A DNA stretch of 64,000 bases from Nemania diffusa (Eukaryota > Ascomycota > Sordariomycetes > Xylariales > Xylariaceae). Position 1 is the first letter of the stretch, and the number at the start of each line of letters is the position of its first letter. The stretch spans positions 2,666,001 to 2,730,000 of the forward strand of contig JBBPUQ010000001.1 of assembly GCA_038501195.1 (NCBI GenBank). The letters run 5' to 3'. Positions 23,851 through 36,004 of the stretch are shown one piece after another. The position numbers and the translations under genes are program-made. The notes beneath the pieces were generated by a model. The model saw only the letters and a list, made by a program, of their open reading frames with translations, was not told the origin of the DNA and searched no databases.

Positions 23851-26760
23851 CTAACTGGTTGACTAACCTGTATCAACACAAGGACCTCGTCTGACCCATA
23901 GACTTTGGGAAACAAGTAAGTGAGCTAATACATGGGTAATTAACCCGCGTCTATTATGGCAATTAGCCATCTCGCCATCTACCATTCACCACCCACCATT
24001 CACCACAAACGCCACCGACCCAGTGTGCAATGCTCACCTAGTTCATTCACTATTTCTCGCACTTACCTTCCAACTTCTTCCTCAATGCCATCCATCTGTA
24101 GTGGGTAACTACCTAAGGTACTTACCTAGGTACGTACTCGGGTACCCAAGTATGTACCTGCTCTACCAACTTGTATGCGCCCTACCTTCTACCCAGTTAC
24201 TTTGTGTACCTAGGTAGGTACCCTGCACATGTACCTTTTTCTCTCCTTCCCTCCTCCCCTCCTTCCTTCCTTCCCTCCAGCTTCCCGCCTCCACCAACCA
24301 GCCCCCCCTAGATCAACTAACTCCTGTACTACTTCAGGCAACTATATATTCTCTCTACTTTCCTCTCCCATCCTCTCCCTCTTCTCTTCTCCTACCTAAC
24401 TTTCTACCACCACATAACCCTCCCTTCTTCATCCTTCCTTCATCCATCCATCTACTAGTTGTCACTTCTCTGGGCATTAACTATTATCTACTCTGCCCTT
24501 TTATATTCAGCAGACGCATCATGCCTGTAGGGCCTACATGTTCTCTTCCTCATGCACCAAACTGACCTGCCTTAGAGGCCTATTACATACTTCTACTCGC
24601 ACATTCGCCAGACGCGTCAAGGGCTTTGCTACCAAGCCGTAGCCAAATATTATTACCTTCATATCAAAGTAAGCATCACACCACGCCTTCTCCATCCCCA
24701 AATACTTCCATCCCATCATCCATCACCCACCCCGGACGCGCGTTAGACGCACGCAATAGTTTCCCATTCGCAGTATCTCGGCTGAACTTCCTTCCTCCTG
24801 TCACGGCATGTATTACATGTACTGTTTATCCCAAAGTAACATGTCTCTTGCGTATTTTGCTGATGGTAGCTGTTGCCTAGGCGGATGTCGATATCTATGG
24901 CCAACATCCCAGCGTGCTCACTTAGGAAAAATGGACCATGTGGGGGGTCACATTTGGTGAGCACCTGCTCTGCTGCTGTTGTGCTGACATTCCATCCTCT
25001 TGCCCCCCTTAGACTACCACTCCAGGCTCCCAAAGTAGCCCCCTGCCCCAGAAAACGTACTCATACTCACGCCTCCTGGTGACTCCGGGTCCTCGCTCAG
25101 CACAACCCTATCGGATGGGAAGATATTGGGAGAAGTTCGCCAGAGTGACCTTGGCCGTTCGACGGCATCGTTCGGTTTCGGGTCTCTCCCCCACGGTGCC
25201 CCACAACTCTGCGGATATTAAGAGGATTAACAGCTAGAACCCGCCGGATGGAACACTCGGTTGATGGAACCTTAGGGCGTCTTGTGCTTAGCACGAGTCG
25301 CACCTATGCCCTCGCGTCACGCAGTGGTTTGTCTCGAGCAGCAGAGCGGCTGAGCAAGGCCACCTCTCTCACGAGAGCTAGCTGAGGAACCCCGGAGTCT
25401 GGTAAAGTGAGTCCCTGGACCCCAAACCCCGAATCAGGCAATGCCGTGCCAGAAGTCGTACCCTCGGTTGCTTCTAGGGTGGCGGGAGGGATACCTGTCG
25501 TCTATATGGCGGTGGGTGCTCTCATTTGTCGTCGAGTTCTTCGGCGGCGGTGGGGGTGTTGTAGCGTGGCTGTGAAAGATGGTAACTGTTCTCGAAAGCC
25601 AGGCCCGGGCTGTTAGCCCGCGGGCGCAGTCGCGGTTGGATAAGACCTATTAGGAGAGACAGGATGCCATGGGGACGAGGCTAGCCTCAGAACCCGGGCA
25701 CAATGGCGGCGAAACGGACACGAGCTTGGAGTGGTGATGTAATCTGCAGTGGCTAAAGTGAAGGCCGTGCTACAGATTGCCTACAAAGAAATGTATCACG
25801 TCAAGAGGGATTGTATATTGCCCATTACTTTCCTTCGATGTGGGATGATTTCGAGAATGAAACTGGAGCTTGTTCTCCTGTCGTGTACTCCTCTGCTACT
25901 ACACAGAGAACCAAGTACACGGCGTAGAGCTACCTCTCCACACATATACTATTACTACTACTCCTGTATTTCATAGATATTTTGCACGATAATATATTAG
26001 TATATCGATGATTGTCAATTTAGATGCTTGCCCTGCCATCTATTATGAGGTAGTACTTATAGCTTGCCCCAGATCATGTAATTAGGTACACTTATGAAAC
26101 TACTAACTGGCTCGAAGCACGTCAGGCCTCGATCCTATTCTGCGTACCGAGGTCAACCGTAGAAGTAGAATGCTGATACCACCATGCCTAAATACCCTCA
26201 TAGTCTATATAGATGATGACTTGCTATCCAGCATCGTCAACGATACCGTCTAGTCAGGTGAGTAAATCAATAATCAAAGGGCGGAAACAAAGAACACTTC
26301 CTAGTTTCTTTGCGAAGCCATTTCCCTATATCCCTTCACAGGCCTATACGAAGACGAAGGTAAATGGGTTGGTTTCTCTGCTCTACATGACGATCCTTTC
26401 TGGTGTTGGCCGCCTTCTTTGCCTTGCTCTACTCTACTCTCCTCTACTCTACATAGCCGACATGACCAAACCTCAGCCTGATTGTCATCACATTGTTTAC
26501 TAGAAAGCGCCGTGCATCCCTTCTCCTCTCCCCTCTCTACTCCCCTCTACTCTCCCCTACACGTGCAATCATACGTGCAAGGCCATATTATAGTTTCTGT
26601 GTCTTCTGGTGCATAGACTGTTGTGCAGTCCTGACTACAACACTGGTCAATTCAGCAACTCCAGTACGTGGTTCCTCTCACGCCCAATTCCCCTATTCTT
26701 CTACAGACGCTTTCATCTCGTCACTTGAATATGTTTGTGTGTAGGTTAAATCCTACCCCC

Positions 26761-26870
26761 GCATCGCTACATACATACATACATTCATTCATTCACTCAC
26801 GCATTCACTCATTTGCTCATTTGTTCATTCACTCACTTGTCCATCTGTTTATTCCATTGTTTATTCACCC
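26761..26870. repeat. Decayed CATA/CATT tetranucleotide tract
   Basis: CATA units pass into CATT and then into degenerate CAyT units; a microsatellite in the region upstream of the gene at 27082. Confidence 0.8.
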
Positions 26871-27081
26871 AACCATTCACTTCCAGAACCTTGTTTTTAA
26901 TAAATACCAACCCCTTCGCCGCCTGTGATCGGTCATACAACTTCGCCCTTCCTATCACGTCCTTATTGAGGTTCGCTTTGCCAACTTCATTGCAACTCCT
27001 GTTGCACACTCACTCTTATACCAAACTAGCACTCGCAGAGCTTCCACCTCCTGTGCCCGGACCGGTACCATCGATATCAGC

Positions 27082-28103
27082 ATGCCTTTCCTTGGATTTC
27101 TCCGGCCGCATGCATCCTCGAATGCACTGATAGCGCCCACGAGCGACTTCGCAGGCCTCGAGATGCCGTCGTCACCTAGGTCGCGTGCTTTCGGGTTTCT
27201 CAAGCAGAAATTCGGCATCACGAAGGAGGCGCCGAGCGAGAGATACTACTACGGCGCACGATTGCTTGCCAGCTCTCCCCCGCCCCTGCTGGGGCAGGCG
27301 TTCGGGCCTGTCAACGAGCGTATCCGCACCGAGATCTCGTATGATGAGTATGGCTTCGACGATATCATCTCGGGTAGTGACGACGACAGCGACAATGATA
27401 GCGACGACGCCGACATCGAGGAAATGCCAGAGATAGCACCTGAACTGGATGCGGATTCTCTCTGCTGGGAGGTTTCACCGGGATTCAGCGAGGACGACTG
27501 CTGCTCTATCTACAGTCAGTCAACAGCCAGCACCGTAGTAGCAGCAGCAGCGCACGACACGACATTTCCTGCGAGCTGCTGCGGCGCTTCATGTGCTCCG
27601 CTTCATAGTACAAGAGCCGGTGCGCCTTGCACATCAAATGCCTCCGACGGCGATTCCGAGTGCGATGAGTCTGCGGATCTGTGCGATGGTGATGCCGTGA
27701 GTATTAATCTATCATCATCATCATCATCAACAACGTCGTACGCCTTGAACAGATGCTAATGTACGCACAACAGTGGTTCATGATACCAACTGATAGACGC
27801 CCAGCCCAGAGCGAGAGCGAGAGCGAGGACGCAGCGAGTGCCCAGCATGTATTATTATTAAGCCGTAGCACGGCCACGTCTAACCTCCTCGGGCCCAAGG
27901 ACGCCAGCGAGGCGCTCGAGACACAACCAGATCCATCGATGGGACATCTGACGGCCCACAAACCATCATCATCACCGACCACTCGCTTGCCCCTGCGCAT
28001 CCACCCGCGCTTTGCCGCCAGATACGGTAATGATCCCAACTGGGGGCTTCGGGCGATTGAAGAGGTCGCGGCAGAGGGCTTCGTGGTCGACGTCTATGGT
28101 TGA
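27082..28103 (+). CDS. Unrecognised acidic protein, two exons
   Basis: Exon 1 is 27082-27696 and exon 2 is 27774-28103, giving 314 residues. The 77-bp intron has a GTGAGT donor at 27697, a GCTAAT branch-like site near 27755 and a CAACAG acceptor ending at 27773; both exons join in phase 0. The N-terminal part (about residues 1-80) has a short conserved-looking segment with FGFLKQKFGI. Residues about 90-115 are a run of Asp/Ser/Glu (SGSDDDSDNDSDDADIEE). The middle is Cys/Ser-rich, and the C-terminal 35 residues (RIHPRFAARYGNDPNWGLRAIEE) look globular. No signal peptide or membrane segment. I do not recognise the family and propose no function. The start could lie upstream if a 5' exon exists. 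Confidence 0.65.
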
Positions 28104-29412
28104 TAACCATGCGATATTACAGCACCTATCTAGTGCTATCAGAGTTCATATGATAATGGGTGCCGGGATCCCCCCACCGAGGAATCACGTATGTTGGCCG
28201 ACATGGGGGACTGGCCACTCTATTCATTCCTACTTTGATGCCTCTATACGAGTAGGTAGTCGCCAAACTGAGTACGGAGTATGATACCACGATACCACGA
28301 ATCCACGATACCACGATACCACGATGCTACGATACTACGATGCTACGATACCACGATACCACGATGCTATGATACCACGATAATACCAGCGCCAGCACCA
28401 CTGTCACCACCAGCCTGTCGTTGAACGACAAATCCTTTACTTCACTGCACATATCTACCCTACCTCATAATAGGCGTATTGGACCTTGTCTCTTGCCAAC
28501 TATACCGAGAAGTCGACTCCATCCCGCATCGCATTCCACAAATTCCGAACTAATCCATGTTGGATTCCGATGAATACTATCTTGCCATCTTCGGATCATT
28601 CCATCCCTTCTCCCATACCCATTCATCTCGGGGCCTATCACTTGCTGCTCGGGGCATCATGCTGCGCACGCGCTACCCTTGACTTGAGGAATAGGGATAG
28701 TGACTTGATACGCAACCTCACTGCCACGCATTACGTCTCGAGAATTGCCACCCGGTCTAGGTTGTAGGTTATGTCAGGGGTGCTTGGCTCGATTTCTCTC
28801 CCTTTCTATTCGTACATTCGGGAGGCGGGGAACCAAACAGCGTTGCTCGGTGCTTCGTTTGAGGCTGACTGACCATGCCGCTGGGGTTTACCTGCTAGAT
28901 AGAAGCGAATAAACCCACCCCTTAATATATATACACGATTCACCACACTCGAGAACTAACATGATTTTTTCGAATGTCTATTATAGCTCACATACTCGCC
29001 GCTGCCTTCACTGGCATGGCAACAACCTATGACCTTCCAAACACGAGTTCCCTGGCTGCTTTAGAATAACGTAATTACTAATACGAGCAGACGTGGTTGA
29101 TCTCCAGCTATCCATCGATAGTGTTGTAGCGATAGAGGATAGATAGATGCCTCTCAAACAATGAGCGGTGTTCTGTCGGTTCGCCTGCGCCACGAGTCAA
29201 GTGCAAGAACAAACGCCTTGTTTGAAACCCAGATGCAAGTCTTTCAACTCATCCATCGTATAATGTGCTCCCATGTAAAAAAGGACAAAGGCCTTATAAG
29301 TAGGTATTCTTCTTTAACCTCAAAGGGGTGCGCGCAGTCTGACCTGATCGAACCAATACTATTACCACGGTTTTCCGCTTCAACGTAACATCGACTAATA
29401 AAGCATTCTGTC
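28104..29412. other. Intergenic between convergent-neutral genes, with minisatellite
   Basis: Downstream of the 27082 gene and upstream of the 29413 gene, both on plus. Apart from the minisatellite it shows only a possible TATA-like ATATATAT near 28925. No gene. Confidence 0.5.
28281..28384. repeat. 8-bp minisatellite, about 12 units
   Basis: Tandem ATACCACG units with variants ATGCTACG, ATACTACG and ATGCTATG, plus two length variants. Variant units alternate with the consensus in blocks, as expected from slippage and unequal exchange. Confidence 0.9.
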
Positions 29413-30822
29413 ATGTCTGGCCGTGTATCCAAGGACCGATTAGGCCTAACAATCGAACATGGCATGATTCACGATTCCTCGTCTCTGCTACCGCCACCGT
29501 CTGTTACAGGAAACCCCACCGACACCTTGGACTTCGCATTGGAATGGCCCGCACGTGAGGTTATCCTCGAAAGTATCGATGACGGGGCGGTTCGAGGGTC
29601 AGGACGAGAGGTGCACACCCTCGCGCCAACAAAGCTAAACATGACCTCTTGGAATCTCACACGGAAAGTAACTACCGCGGTAAACCACCCCTGTGCAGCC
29701 CACGTACCCTCAATCGACAGCACGGCTACTATCTATTCTAACATTGTCGACAGCTCTTATAGTAAGCGCAATAGCTTGTATCTTCCACTAGAGATTGTGG
29801 CTATGATCATCTCTCATGCCCAGCTAGCTGAACCCAGGTGTGCTCTTAGCCTCGTGGTTCCCGACTGGGAAATCTGCGCCGGAGGAACCTCTGAGCTCGA
29901 GAAATCGTCGAGGATCACTAGAATCGTCACCTATGTGCGGAGCATGGGCGTTCAGGTAGGTACCCTTTCACACACCTTCGAGCACGGGGACAATGATCAT
30001 ATACTGACGCCTACACGAAGTTTCGACGAAAATGTAGTCACTGTGAACGTGAGCTTCGCCTCGGAGTATACGAGAAATTACTACCGCGGCCATACCCATG
30101 TTTTCACTCTCGGCACGACGACGAGCCTTCCCAGCCGAGCCGTAGAAGAAATGCTCGGAAACAACGGGGGCCATCTCCAGCCTCTCCGAGGTCAAAGAGT
30201 AAAGAGCATCCTGCCGTTCGATGACGAGCCGTTGGACGAAGCTACAAGGAGAAAAGCTGCCGCGACCGCGACCGCGACCGCGACCCCGATCTATCAACAC
30301 CTTCGCCACGTAGCCGTCCACTCTCCCCTGGAACTGATGCGAGTGAACGCCGAAAGCTTGAAATGGGCAGGGCACGTGAGCCATGAGGTCGACTCAGACG
30401 CGCTGAACGATGCGCTAGATCTTGATAGGTCGGCTCACTTGTGGCTATCTTGGTCTCGTATGACCAACTTGGAGAGCGTCTTTCTCGATCTACGGATTTA
30501 TAGCCACGACGTAAACACGGAGCGAAGATGCCTCGCCAAGGCCCAGGTAATAGAGAGAGCGCGAGAAATGGGTCGCCACCTACAGTTGCAGATGCTCGTG
30601 CTCGCTGGACTGCAAAGCTACAGTTTCCACGCCGTGTACGACGGCATCACAGCGCGAGATATCGAGGAAATCGACGAGATGAACGGGGAACCGAACTGGA
30701 TCAAGATCTTCAGGCCAGCCGTGCGACCAGGAGGCAAGATCGTGCTCGTCGATAGACTTACTGACCATCTATCTCACCGGCACCGCTTGCTAGATGAAAT
30801 CCATGACATAGGTAGAGTCTAG
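29413..30822 (+). CDS. F-box-like protein, single exon
   Basis: A 469-residue frame from ATG 29413 with no interruption. Residues about 120-150 (LYLPLEIVAMIISHAQLAEP...) resemble the short F-box-like motif that opens many fungal proteins with LPxEI, usually adaptors for SCF ubiquitin ligases. The rest is a weakly conserved alpha/beta region without visible leucine-rich repeats or WD units. A tract at residues about 286-294 is an Ala-Thr repeat (ATATATAT) coded by an ACCGCG hexamer repeat. A Cullin/Skp1 link is inference from the motif alone. A donor-like GGTAGGT near 29956 could indicate an intron, but the frame is open through it. The gene ends about 350 bp from two tRNA genes. Confidence 0.6.
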   Translation: MSGRVSKDRLGLTIEHGMIHDSSSLLPPPSVTGNPTDTLDFALEWPAREVILESIDDGAVRGSGREVHTLAPTKLNMTSWNLTRKVTTAVNHPCAAHVPSIDSTATIYSNIVDSSYSKRNSLYLPLEIVAMIISHAQLAEPRCALSLVVPDWEICAGGTSELEKSSRITRIVTYVRSMGVQVGTLSHTFEHGDNDHILTPTRSFDENVVTVNVSFASEYTRNYYRGHTHVFTLGTTTSLPSRAVEEMLGNNGGHLQPLRGQRVKSILPFDDEPLDEATRRKAAATATATATPIYQHLRHVAVHSPLELMRVNAESLKWAGHVSHEVDSDALNDALDLDRSAHLWLSWSRMTNLESVFLDLRIYSHDVNTERRCLAKAQVIERAREMGRHLQLQMLVLAGLQSYSFHAVYDGITARDIEEIDEMNGEPNWIKIFRPAVRPGGKIVLVDRLTDHLSHRHRLLDEIHDIGRV

Positions 30823-31173
30823 TAATATCGATGTACGTATGTTTTATATGTACCCGACTTATTAGGACCCGACAGCAAATACGCATGCCTGATGATGAAT
30901 AGGCCGTCATTAAACTCCATTACCGTAAGCTAGACCTTGTTTACCCTGGGACCGAGAGCATATATACAGCGCACTATTATTATTTACTTACCTAGTTACT
31001 CAATACCCACGCACTGGATTAATATATCATCTATAAAGTTTAGTAGTAGGTACTGGAGATGATTTTTTTATTGATCAACAAACGCTGCTGGAAAAGATCA
31101 TCTATTTACCCTACGCGCAAAAAAAGGGATCAACTCATCTGCCAGTCGCACGGCGGCAGATGTTATTTGTTCT
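30823..31173. other. Intergenic, no gene
   Basis: Separates the F-box-like gene from the tRNA pair. For the minus-strand tRNA at 31174 this is the downstream side; I find no clear oligo-T stretch immediately after the tRNA in its reading direction. Confidence 0.5.
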
Positions 31174-31245
31174 TAGCTAGCGATTGTTTCGATCAATCGA
31201 CCTCCGGGTTATGAGCCCGGCGCTCTTCCACTGAGCTAGCTAGCT
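31174..31245 (-). tRNA. tRNA-Met (CAT), elongator type, no intron
   Basis: A complete cloverleaf is visible on the minus strand: acceptor AGCTAGC/GCTAGCT with discriminator A, D stem GCTC/GAGC, anticodon stem CCGGG/CCCGG with loop CTCATAA (anticodon CAT at 31211-31213), 5-nt variable loop, T stem GATTG/CAATC with loop ATCGAAA. The T loop lacks the initiator hallmarks, and the acceptor does not show the initiator A1:U72 pairing pattern reliably, so elongator is the likelier identity. All stems pair perfectly. Confidence 0.9.
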
Positions 31246-31269
31246 TGTAATCATCTCTTCGCTGGATGT

Positions 31270-31366
31270 CGCCCCAGGCGGGGGTCGAACCCGCAGCCTT
31301 CGGATGACCGTTACAGATGGAAAACCTATAAAAGTCCGACGCTCTAACCAATTGAGCTACCAGGGC
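31270..31366 (-). tRNA. tRNA-Lys (TTT) with 23-nt intron
   Basis: Minus-strand cloverleaf: acceptor GCCCTGG/CTGGGGC (two wobble pairs), D stem AGCTC/GAGC, anticodon stem TCGGA/TCCGA, T stem GCGGG/CCCGC with loop TTCGACC. The anticodon TTT is at 31330-31332. An extra 23 nt (31306-31328) interrupts the anticodon loop after position 37, the canonical place for a nuclear tRNA intron removed by the Sen endonuclease. The gene lies 24 bp upstream (in reading direction) of the tRNA-Met, in tandem. Confidence 0.92.
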
Positions 31367-31774
31367 GATGATGCCAAATGCTATGGGAGAGCAGCGGCCA
31401 TAAAATTTCCCAATTGAGTGAAAGGGTGGTCAGTAGTCCGTAGGTGGATAGGTAATAAGAAGAAGCAAAAGGCTTCCTGCTTGCTATATACAAATGCTAT
31501 TAACGGTCGATCTAGATGCGGGGAATACGAGAGTATCGCTGGTAATATATATGAAGACGTGTTGACGAACGACGGCCTGCCTTGGTTGAACCCATCGTTT
31601 AACATGTAAGTAGTGATAATATATAATACATTTTGGCTCTGGATGTGAGCAAGCTACCAAGGAAAAAAGAAAGCCCCTTGCAACATGTAATAGGCGCCGA
31701 CTATATCGCCAACTGCCCACTATCTATGGTTTAGATAGTATGTGGGCATCTCCCACCACTATCATCTTCACCTA
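31367..31774. other. Intergenic between tRNA-Lys and hydrolase gene
   Basis: Holds the 3' flank of the hydrolase gene and the upstream side of tRNA-Lys. No gene seen. Confidence 0.5.
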
Positions 31775-33994
31775 CTAGAATAATCTGCCTGGATGCTGGC
31801 CGATGTTCTTCAAGACATCCCCGATATGGCCACGCCGCTTCACACGGGCGGCTTGGGTGCCATTACTGCTAGGTGGCTCAAAGCCCAGCTGCGGGAACAG
31901 GTCTTGCCACGTCGGGCCGGACACGGCAAACCTGAAGGGTGTCGCGACAGGGGCACATAAGGTGTTCGGCTTGGGTAGAGTGCCGTTCCGGAAAAAGCTC
32001 TGAATGGCCCTGGCCGTGCATAGGGAAGGTTGCTGGATAGAAGTGTGCTGTTTCAAATGTAGGCAGGCCCGTCAGTGGTTGCAAAAGTAGCAGCAGAAAT
32101 GAACAGGAACGAATAGAAATAGGAGGAGAGAAGGGAAAGGGAAAGGGAAAGGGGTTGGAAGAGGATCAACGTACACCGACACCGCCGTGCTCGAGCAAGA
32201 CGCTGCCCTCGATCGTCTCACTAATGTTCCTGGCCGACTTGATCGACGTGGCCGAGTCGTAGGTATTGCCAATCACCAACAGGGGCTTCCGGGGCTTGAC
32301 ACTCTCGAACCCGCCCATGTACCGCTCCCGCGGCTCTAGCGTCCATTGCGCACATCCGGCGATCAGCGCGAATAGGGAGTCGCCCAGCAGGCGGCTGGCG
32401 GCTTGAGCCTGGTCAAAGGCGGCGTTGATGACATCGAACGAGTTCGACCGGGGCGCCTTGTCCACACACTCGATACCCACGCCCGCGTCGTTCGCCGACG
32501 CTATACCACCCAGGAAGGCGGACAAGAATGTATTCAGAGCGTCTCCTGCAAGCGTTTCATTCCGTGGCTCTGCAAAAAAGGCATCCAGGATGTTGTCGAG
32601 GGTTACCCACGTATAGGGGGTGTAGAGCGCAAATCGGATGACGCTCTTCAGCTCTTGGTAGCCGAGAACGGCGCCCCGGTGAGCAATGGGCCGGTATTTG
32701 AGTTCCTCGATGAGGTCGTAAGCCGCCGACTCGAGTTGTTTGGCCGTAGTGTTGGGGTGGCTGCGCGCGAGAGCACAGGCATCAGGCGTCGAGACACACT
32801 CACGAAAGAAGTCGGAGAACGTGTCGTCGGCTGATGCAAAGCCCTCTGAGTCGGTCCTAATGTGGCGTCAACCACACTATAGCCACTGCCATCTTCCTCG
32901 GGGCCGAGGTGAATCTGTCAGGAAAGGACCTACCTCTCGTAGAAGTACTGGGTTGGGTTGAAGACACCATCTGAAATGAAGCATTAGTCATCTCGATTCA
33001 TGCCTAACCCGCGGTCTTCTGATGCTTACCGATCAACACCTTGTCGACTCGTTCCGGGAACAACGCTGCTAACGTGACGCCCAGGTCGGTGCCGTATGAT
33101 AGACCTACATGAGTTTCCCATATGTCAGTCATCTACACAGGCCTGTCCTTTCTATCCAAGAGTAGGGAGAAGGAGCCTACCCCAGTATCGCAGTAGCCCA
33201 TCCTCTTCGACTGCATCTACGATTTTCATGGCATCACGGGCCGTGAAGGCGGTGCTGATTAGGGGAGCTCTCTCCTGAGCTTCCGGATACTCTGCACAGA
33301 TGTCGGCGTAGTTCTTCGCGGCTGCCCAAATAGCGCCGCGCGCAACGTCGGAAGCATTCCCCAAGTAAAACTGCGAATTAAATGCAGCGCGATCCGTGGC
33401 GTTGGCGAAGCACGAGAACGTGAGCGTTTCCGCCGTACCGCGGGGGTCCCACGCGATGAGGTCGTGTTCGCCCCCGGTGACACTATATAATTCAAAAGAT
33501 AGTGTGTCAGCTATGCCCCCATGTGTCCCCGGCGTTCTCTCTACATCGTCTTCTTACGCCCCTCTTCATCCGCGGGGAAGAAACAGCTGTGCGGCAAGAG
33601 AACATAATTCTAAGCAGGGGGCTTACGCTTGGAGCATATCGGCCAGTTCCGCGAGGGTATGACGGGCCTCAGCCCCCGGGCCTCCAAAATTGAAGAGAAT
33701 ACTATGCTTGGCGGGCTTGTTCACGGCAGGGACTCTCACGAGTGATAGCTCGAGCGTATCGGTGCTGTCGGGGGCTGTGTAGTCAAGCGGCACGGTCAGG
33801 GTGCCGCAGTCTACATCCAGGGCCGCTACGGCGTTGATATCCGCTGAGCACGATTGCCATTGTATGCTAGTCGTTGGGTATTCTTGTGCCGCCACTCGGG
33901 CTTGATGCGCAAGTGTCCCGTGGGCCGTGGCGGTCGTCGCCGCTAATAGCAGCGTGACGGCTCCGAAGGGAGTAGGGAGATTAGACAACGACAT
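31775..33994 (-). CDS. Secreted alpha/beta hydrolase, tripeptidyl-aminopeptidase-like
   Basis: Six exons (33994-33627, 33482-33181, 33104-33030, 32970-32934, 32856-32175, 32047-31775) join in frame to 578 residues, normal for the family. ATG 33994 was chosen because it opens a signal peptide (about residues 1-25, core AVTLLLAATTATA); an ATG-less extension upstream lacks one. Family marks in order: oxyanion motif NFGGPGAEA, GGEHDLIAWDPRGT, the nucleophile elbow GLSYG with Ser about 226, the acid in GNTYDSATS with Asp about 461, and the TAP-like C-terminal domain with VG|HTSIQQPSLCTARAI, His about 489, the first codon of the last exon. Known members are secreted serine peptidases or esterases that clip N-terminal tripeptides; the substrate here is unknown. 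Introns are 56-145 bp with good GT/AG ends. A stop-containing alternative acceptor at about 32915 was rejected. Confidence 0.88.
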
Positions 33995-36004
33995 GGCGTC
34001 TAGAGCTAGCCAAGGGTGCAGGATATGGATGAAAGAACAACAAGGGAAATAGTGAGGGAGACGGTAGAGTAACAGCTGAGGCGTTGAGTATGAGGGCTGA
34101 AGTATAGACCAAGGCAAAAAGAAGTAAGAAAGCGGTCGTCATATTTATATATACATCTATGATCCTATTAGCATGGTTATCCAGTCCGTCAGTCAGTCCT
34201 CCGTCCGTCTAGGTACGCCGTATACAAGAGTTCCCCGGTTCTCCAGCCGTGACCTGACGTAATTTAACGAGATATAGTCATTGCAAGTCTTCACGTTGCC
34301 TGAGCAGGCGGGGATAGGTATCCCCGTTGCTATTGCCTGGGACATGGTGATCGTCTCAAGCGACGGGAGGCTATGCATAGGTAGGGAGGCCTTCAGCAGC
34401 AGGCAGGGCCGTTCGGATCAGCAGCCGATGCCGTGATGCCGGTGATGCCGTAATGCCATGATGCATGTAGTGTGACCATCGAGAGGCTTATGACAGTTGT
34501 CGCCGGGCCAAGATGTCTGCGTACTCGAGGGTGTTGATCCCATTGGCACCTCTGTAGTAGTAGTCTACCTACATATGTAGGTGTTGACCTCGATAATACC
34601 GTTTGAGGAAATAGGATGGCCAAGACGCTAGCTTGAACTAATTGCTTATTTCTAGTCTCCCGGCGCTAGTCTCCTTAGGAAGTCGGCTACCTAGATTAGG
34701 TTAGGTCCCTTCATAGTAGGCCTACACTTATGGTATACTACCTATGAGGTAAGCAGTCATCCAGACCTAGGTAGATAGTCTAGCTACCTACAGTAGGTTA
34801 CCTATACGCCGTATCACTTTAGCGCATCACAAACGGAACTAATCAAACTCGCCATAGTTCTACCCTTGGAATCTTATGTGACCTTCTGAGAAGAACCACT
34901 GAAATACCGAGAAAGGGAAAAACTATGACTGCCCGTGTTCAAATTTGATTTCTATTTCTGCCGTTGTTTGAACCCGCTCTATTTGCCATGATGAAAGCTA
35001 CCTAGGATGCTAAGTAAGGCTGGGTACAGAGTAGGTGATAGGTATTGGCTTTAGAAGCGGATGACCTACTCATACATAGATACCTCCTATCCTCCCAGAC
35101 CAAGAAATAATTCTACTGATGTTCAGGCCCGGACAGGTCAATAAATCATGGAAATGAATTGTTTGGGAGAGCCGCATTAGGCAGTCTAATTGAAGAGAAT
35201 AAATAGACTTCCTGGCTATATATGATGAGATGCGCGGTGAAATCAAACAGACATCGGGGATATTGCTATACCTAGGTAGTTATCACCTTATCTACAGAGT
35301 ACGGAGTATGCCTACCTAGTACATGTACTTGTATACTCCACTCCCGCGCGGCCGAATGAGCCGAATGAAAGGTGTGCGCCTGTATTCTGTAAGTGAGGGA
35401 CATGTACCTACATGTATCACAAGCCGTAAGAACATTACCTACATATCTTAGGTAGCGCATACGTACGCATACCGATAACCATCGTTGGAACAAGCAACAC
35501 CGACTAGAGACGGAATGATTTCCCTCGACTCGATCGATGCTAGGAAAGGTTGGAGCGAGTCCTTACCCTCAACTGAAGATATGGAAGAGAGAAAACCAAT
35601 CATTTAGTATGTACATGGCTGGCTCAAGCCACATGGAGAGGCGAGCCGGCAGACGATTGGGCGCTGGCTGCATCTTAGGACTCTCGCATCTCGCATATGC
35701 AGATTCTATAGGCCACCTCGACTCGTCCTTGAAACCTTGTAGGACGCCCGATTAAGCTTCCCCGCAACCCAGCCATCAGTGATACAAGTCGGGCGAACAA
35801 CCCAAGCTCACAGAGCCTCAAAATACCCTCAAAATGCGGCCCCGGCCCCGGCTGCCTACCTATAGTTAGCTAGAGGCACCCGTCTGCTGTCTCTCCATGT
35901 GCTGGGCCTCGCGACATGTCTGGCCTTGCCTCGAATCTACTGCTGCCCACGGGTCATGAACATCAGACTTCAAGCTTTCTTCGTATACGAGGCCGCGTGT
36001 CGTG
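33995..36004. other. Divergent intergenic region between hydrolase and RBR ligase
   Basis: Two kb shared by two divergently transcribed genes. It carries TATATATATA near 34142-34152, the likely core promoter of the hydrolase, and many CCTAGGTA/TAGGTAGG words at 34555-34800 and 35270-35460. No gene is convincing; a frame at 34193-34378 was considered too short and isolated. Confidence 0.5.

Larger units (their letters stand above)
22941..27081. other. Long gene-free region with microsatellites
   Basis: I see no convincing gene on either strand. It holds AT dinucleotide tracts (22990-23060), CCTAGGTA-type words (23310-23400, 24110-24225), a trinucleotide tract, a pyrimidine-rich stretch (24230-24470) and, at about 25100-25800, a GC-rich stretch of different texture that might be a transposon remnant but that I cannot place. 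The last 300 bp should contain the promoter of the gene at 27082. Confidence 0.5.

Noticed and set aside
25100..25800. GC-rich stretch considered as a LINE 5' end
   Set aside because: No RT or endonuclease motif and no poly-A or target-site duplication could be found; texture alone is not enough.
32876..32933. Short exon reading ATTCACCTCGG... in the hydrolase gene
   Set aside because: It would use an earlier acceptor but runs into an in-frame TAG; the later acceptor at 32857 restores the family sequence.
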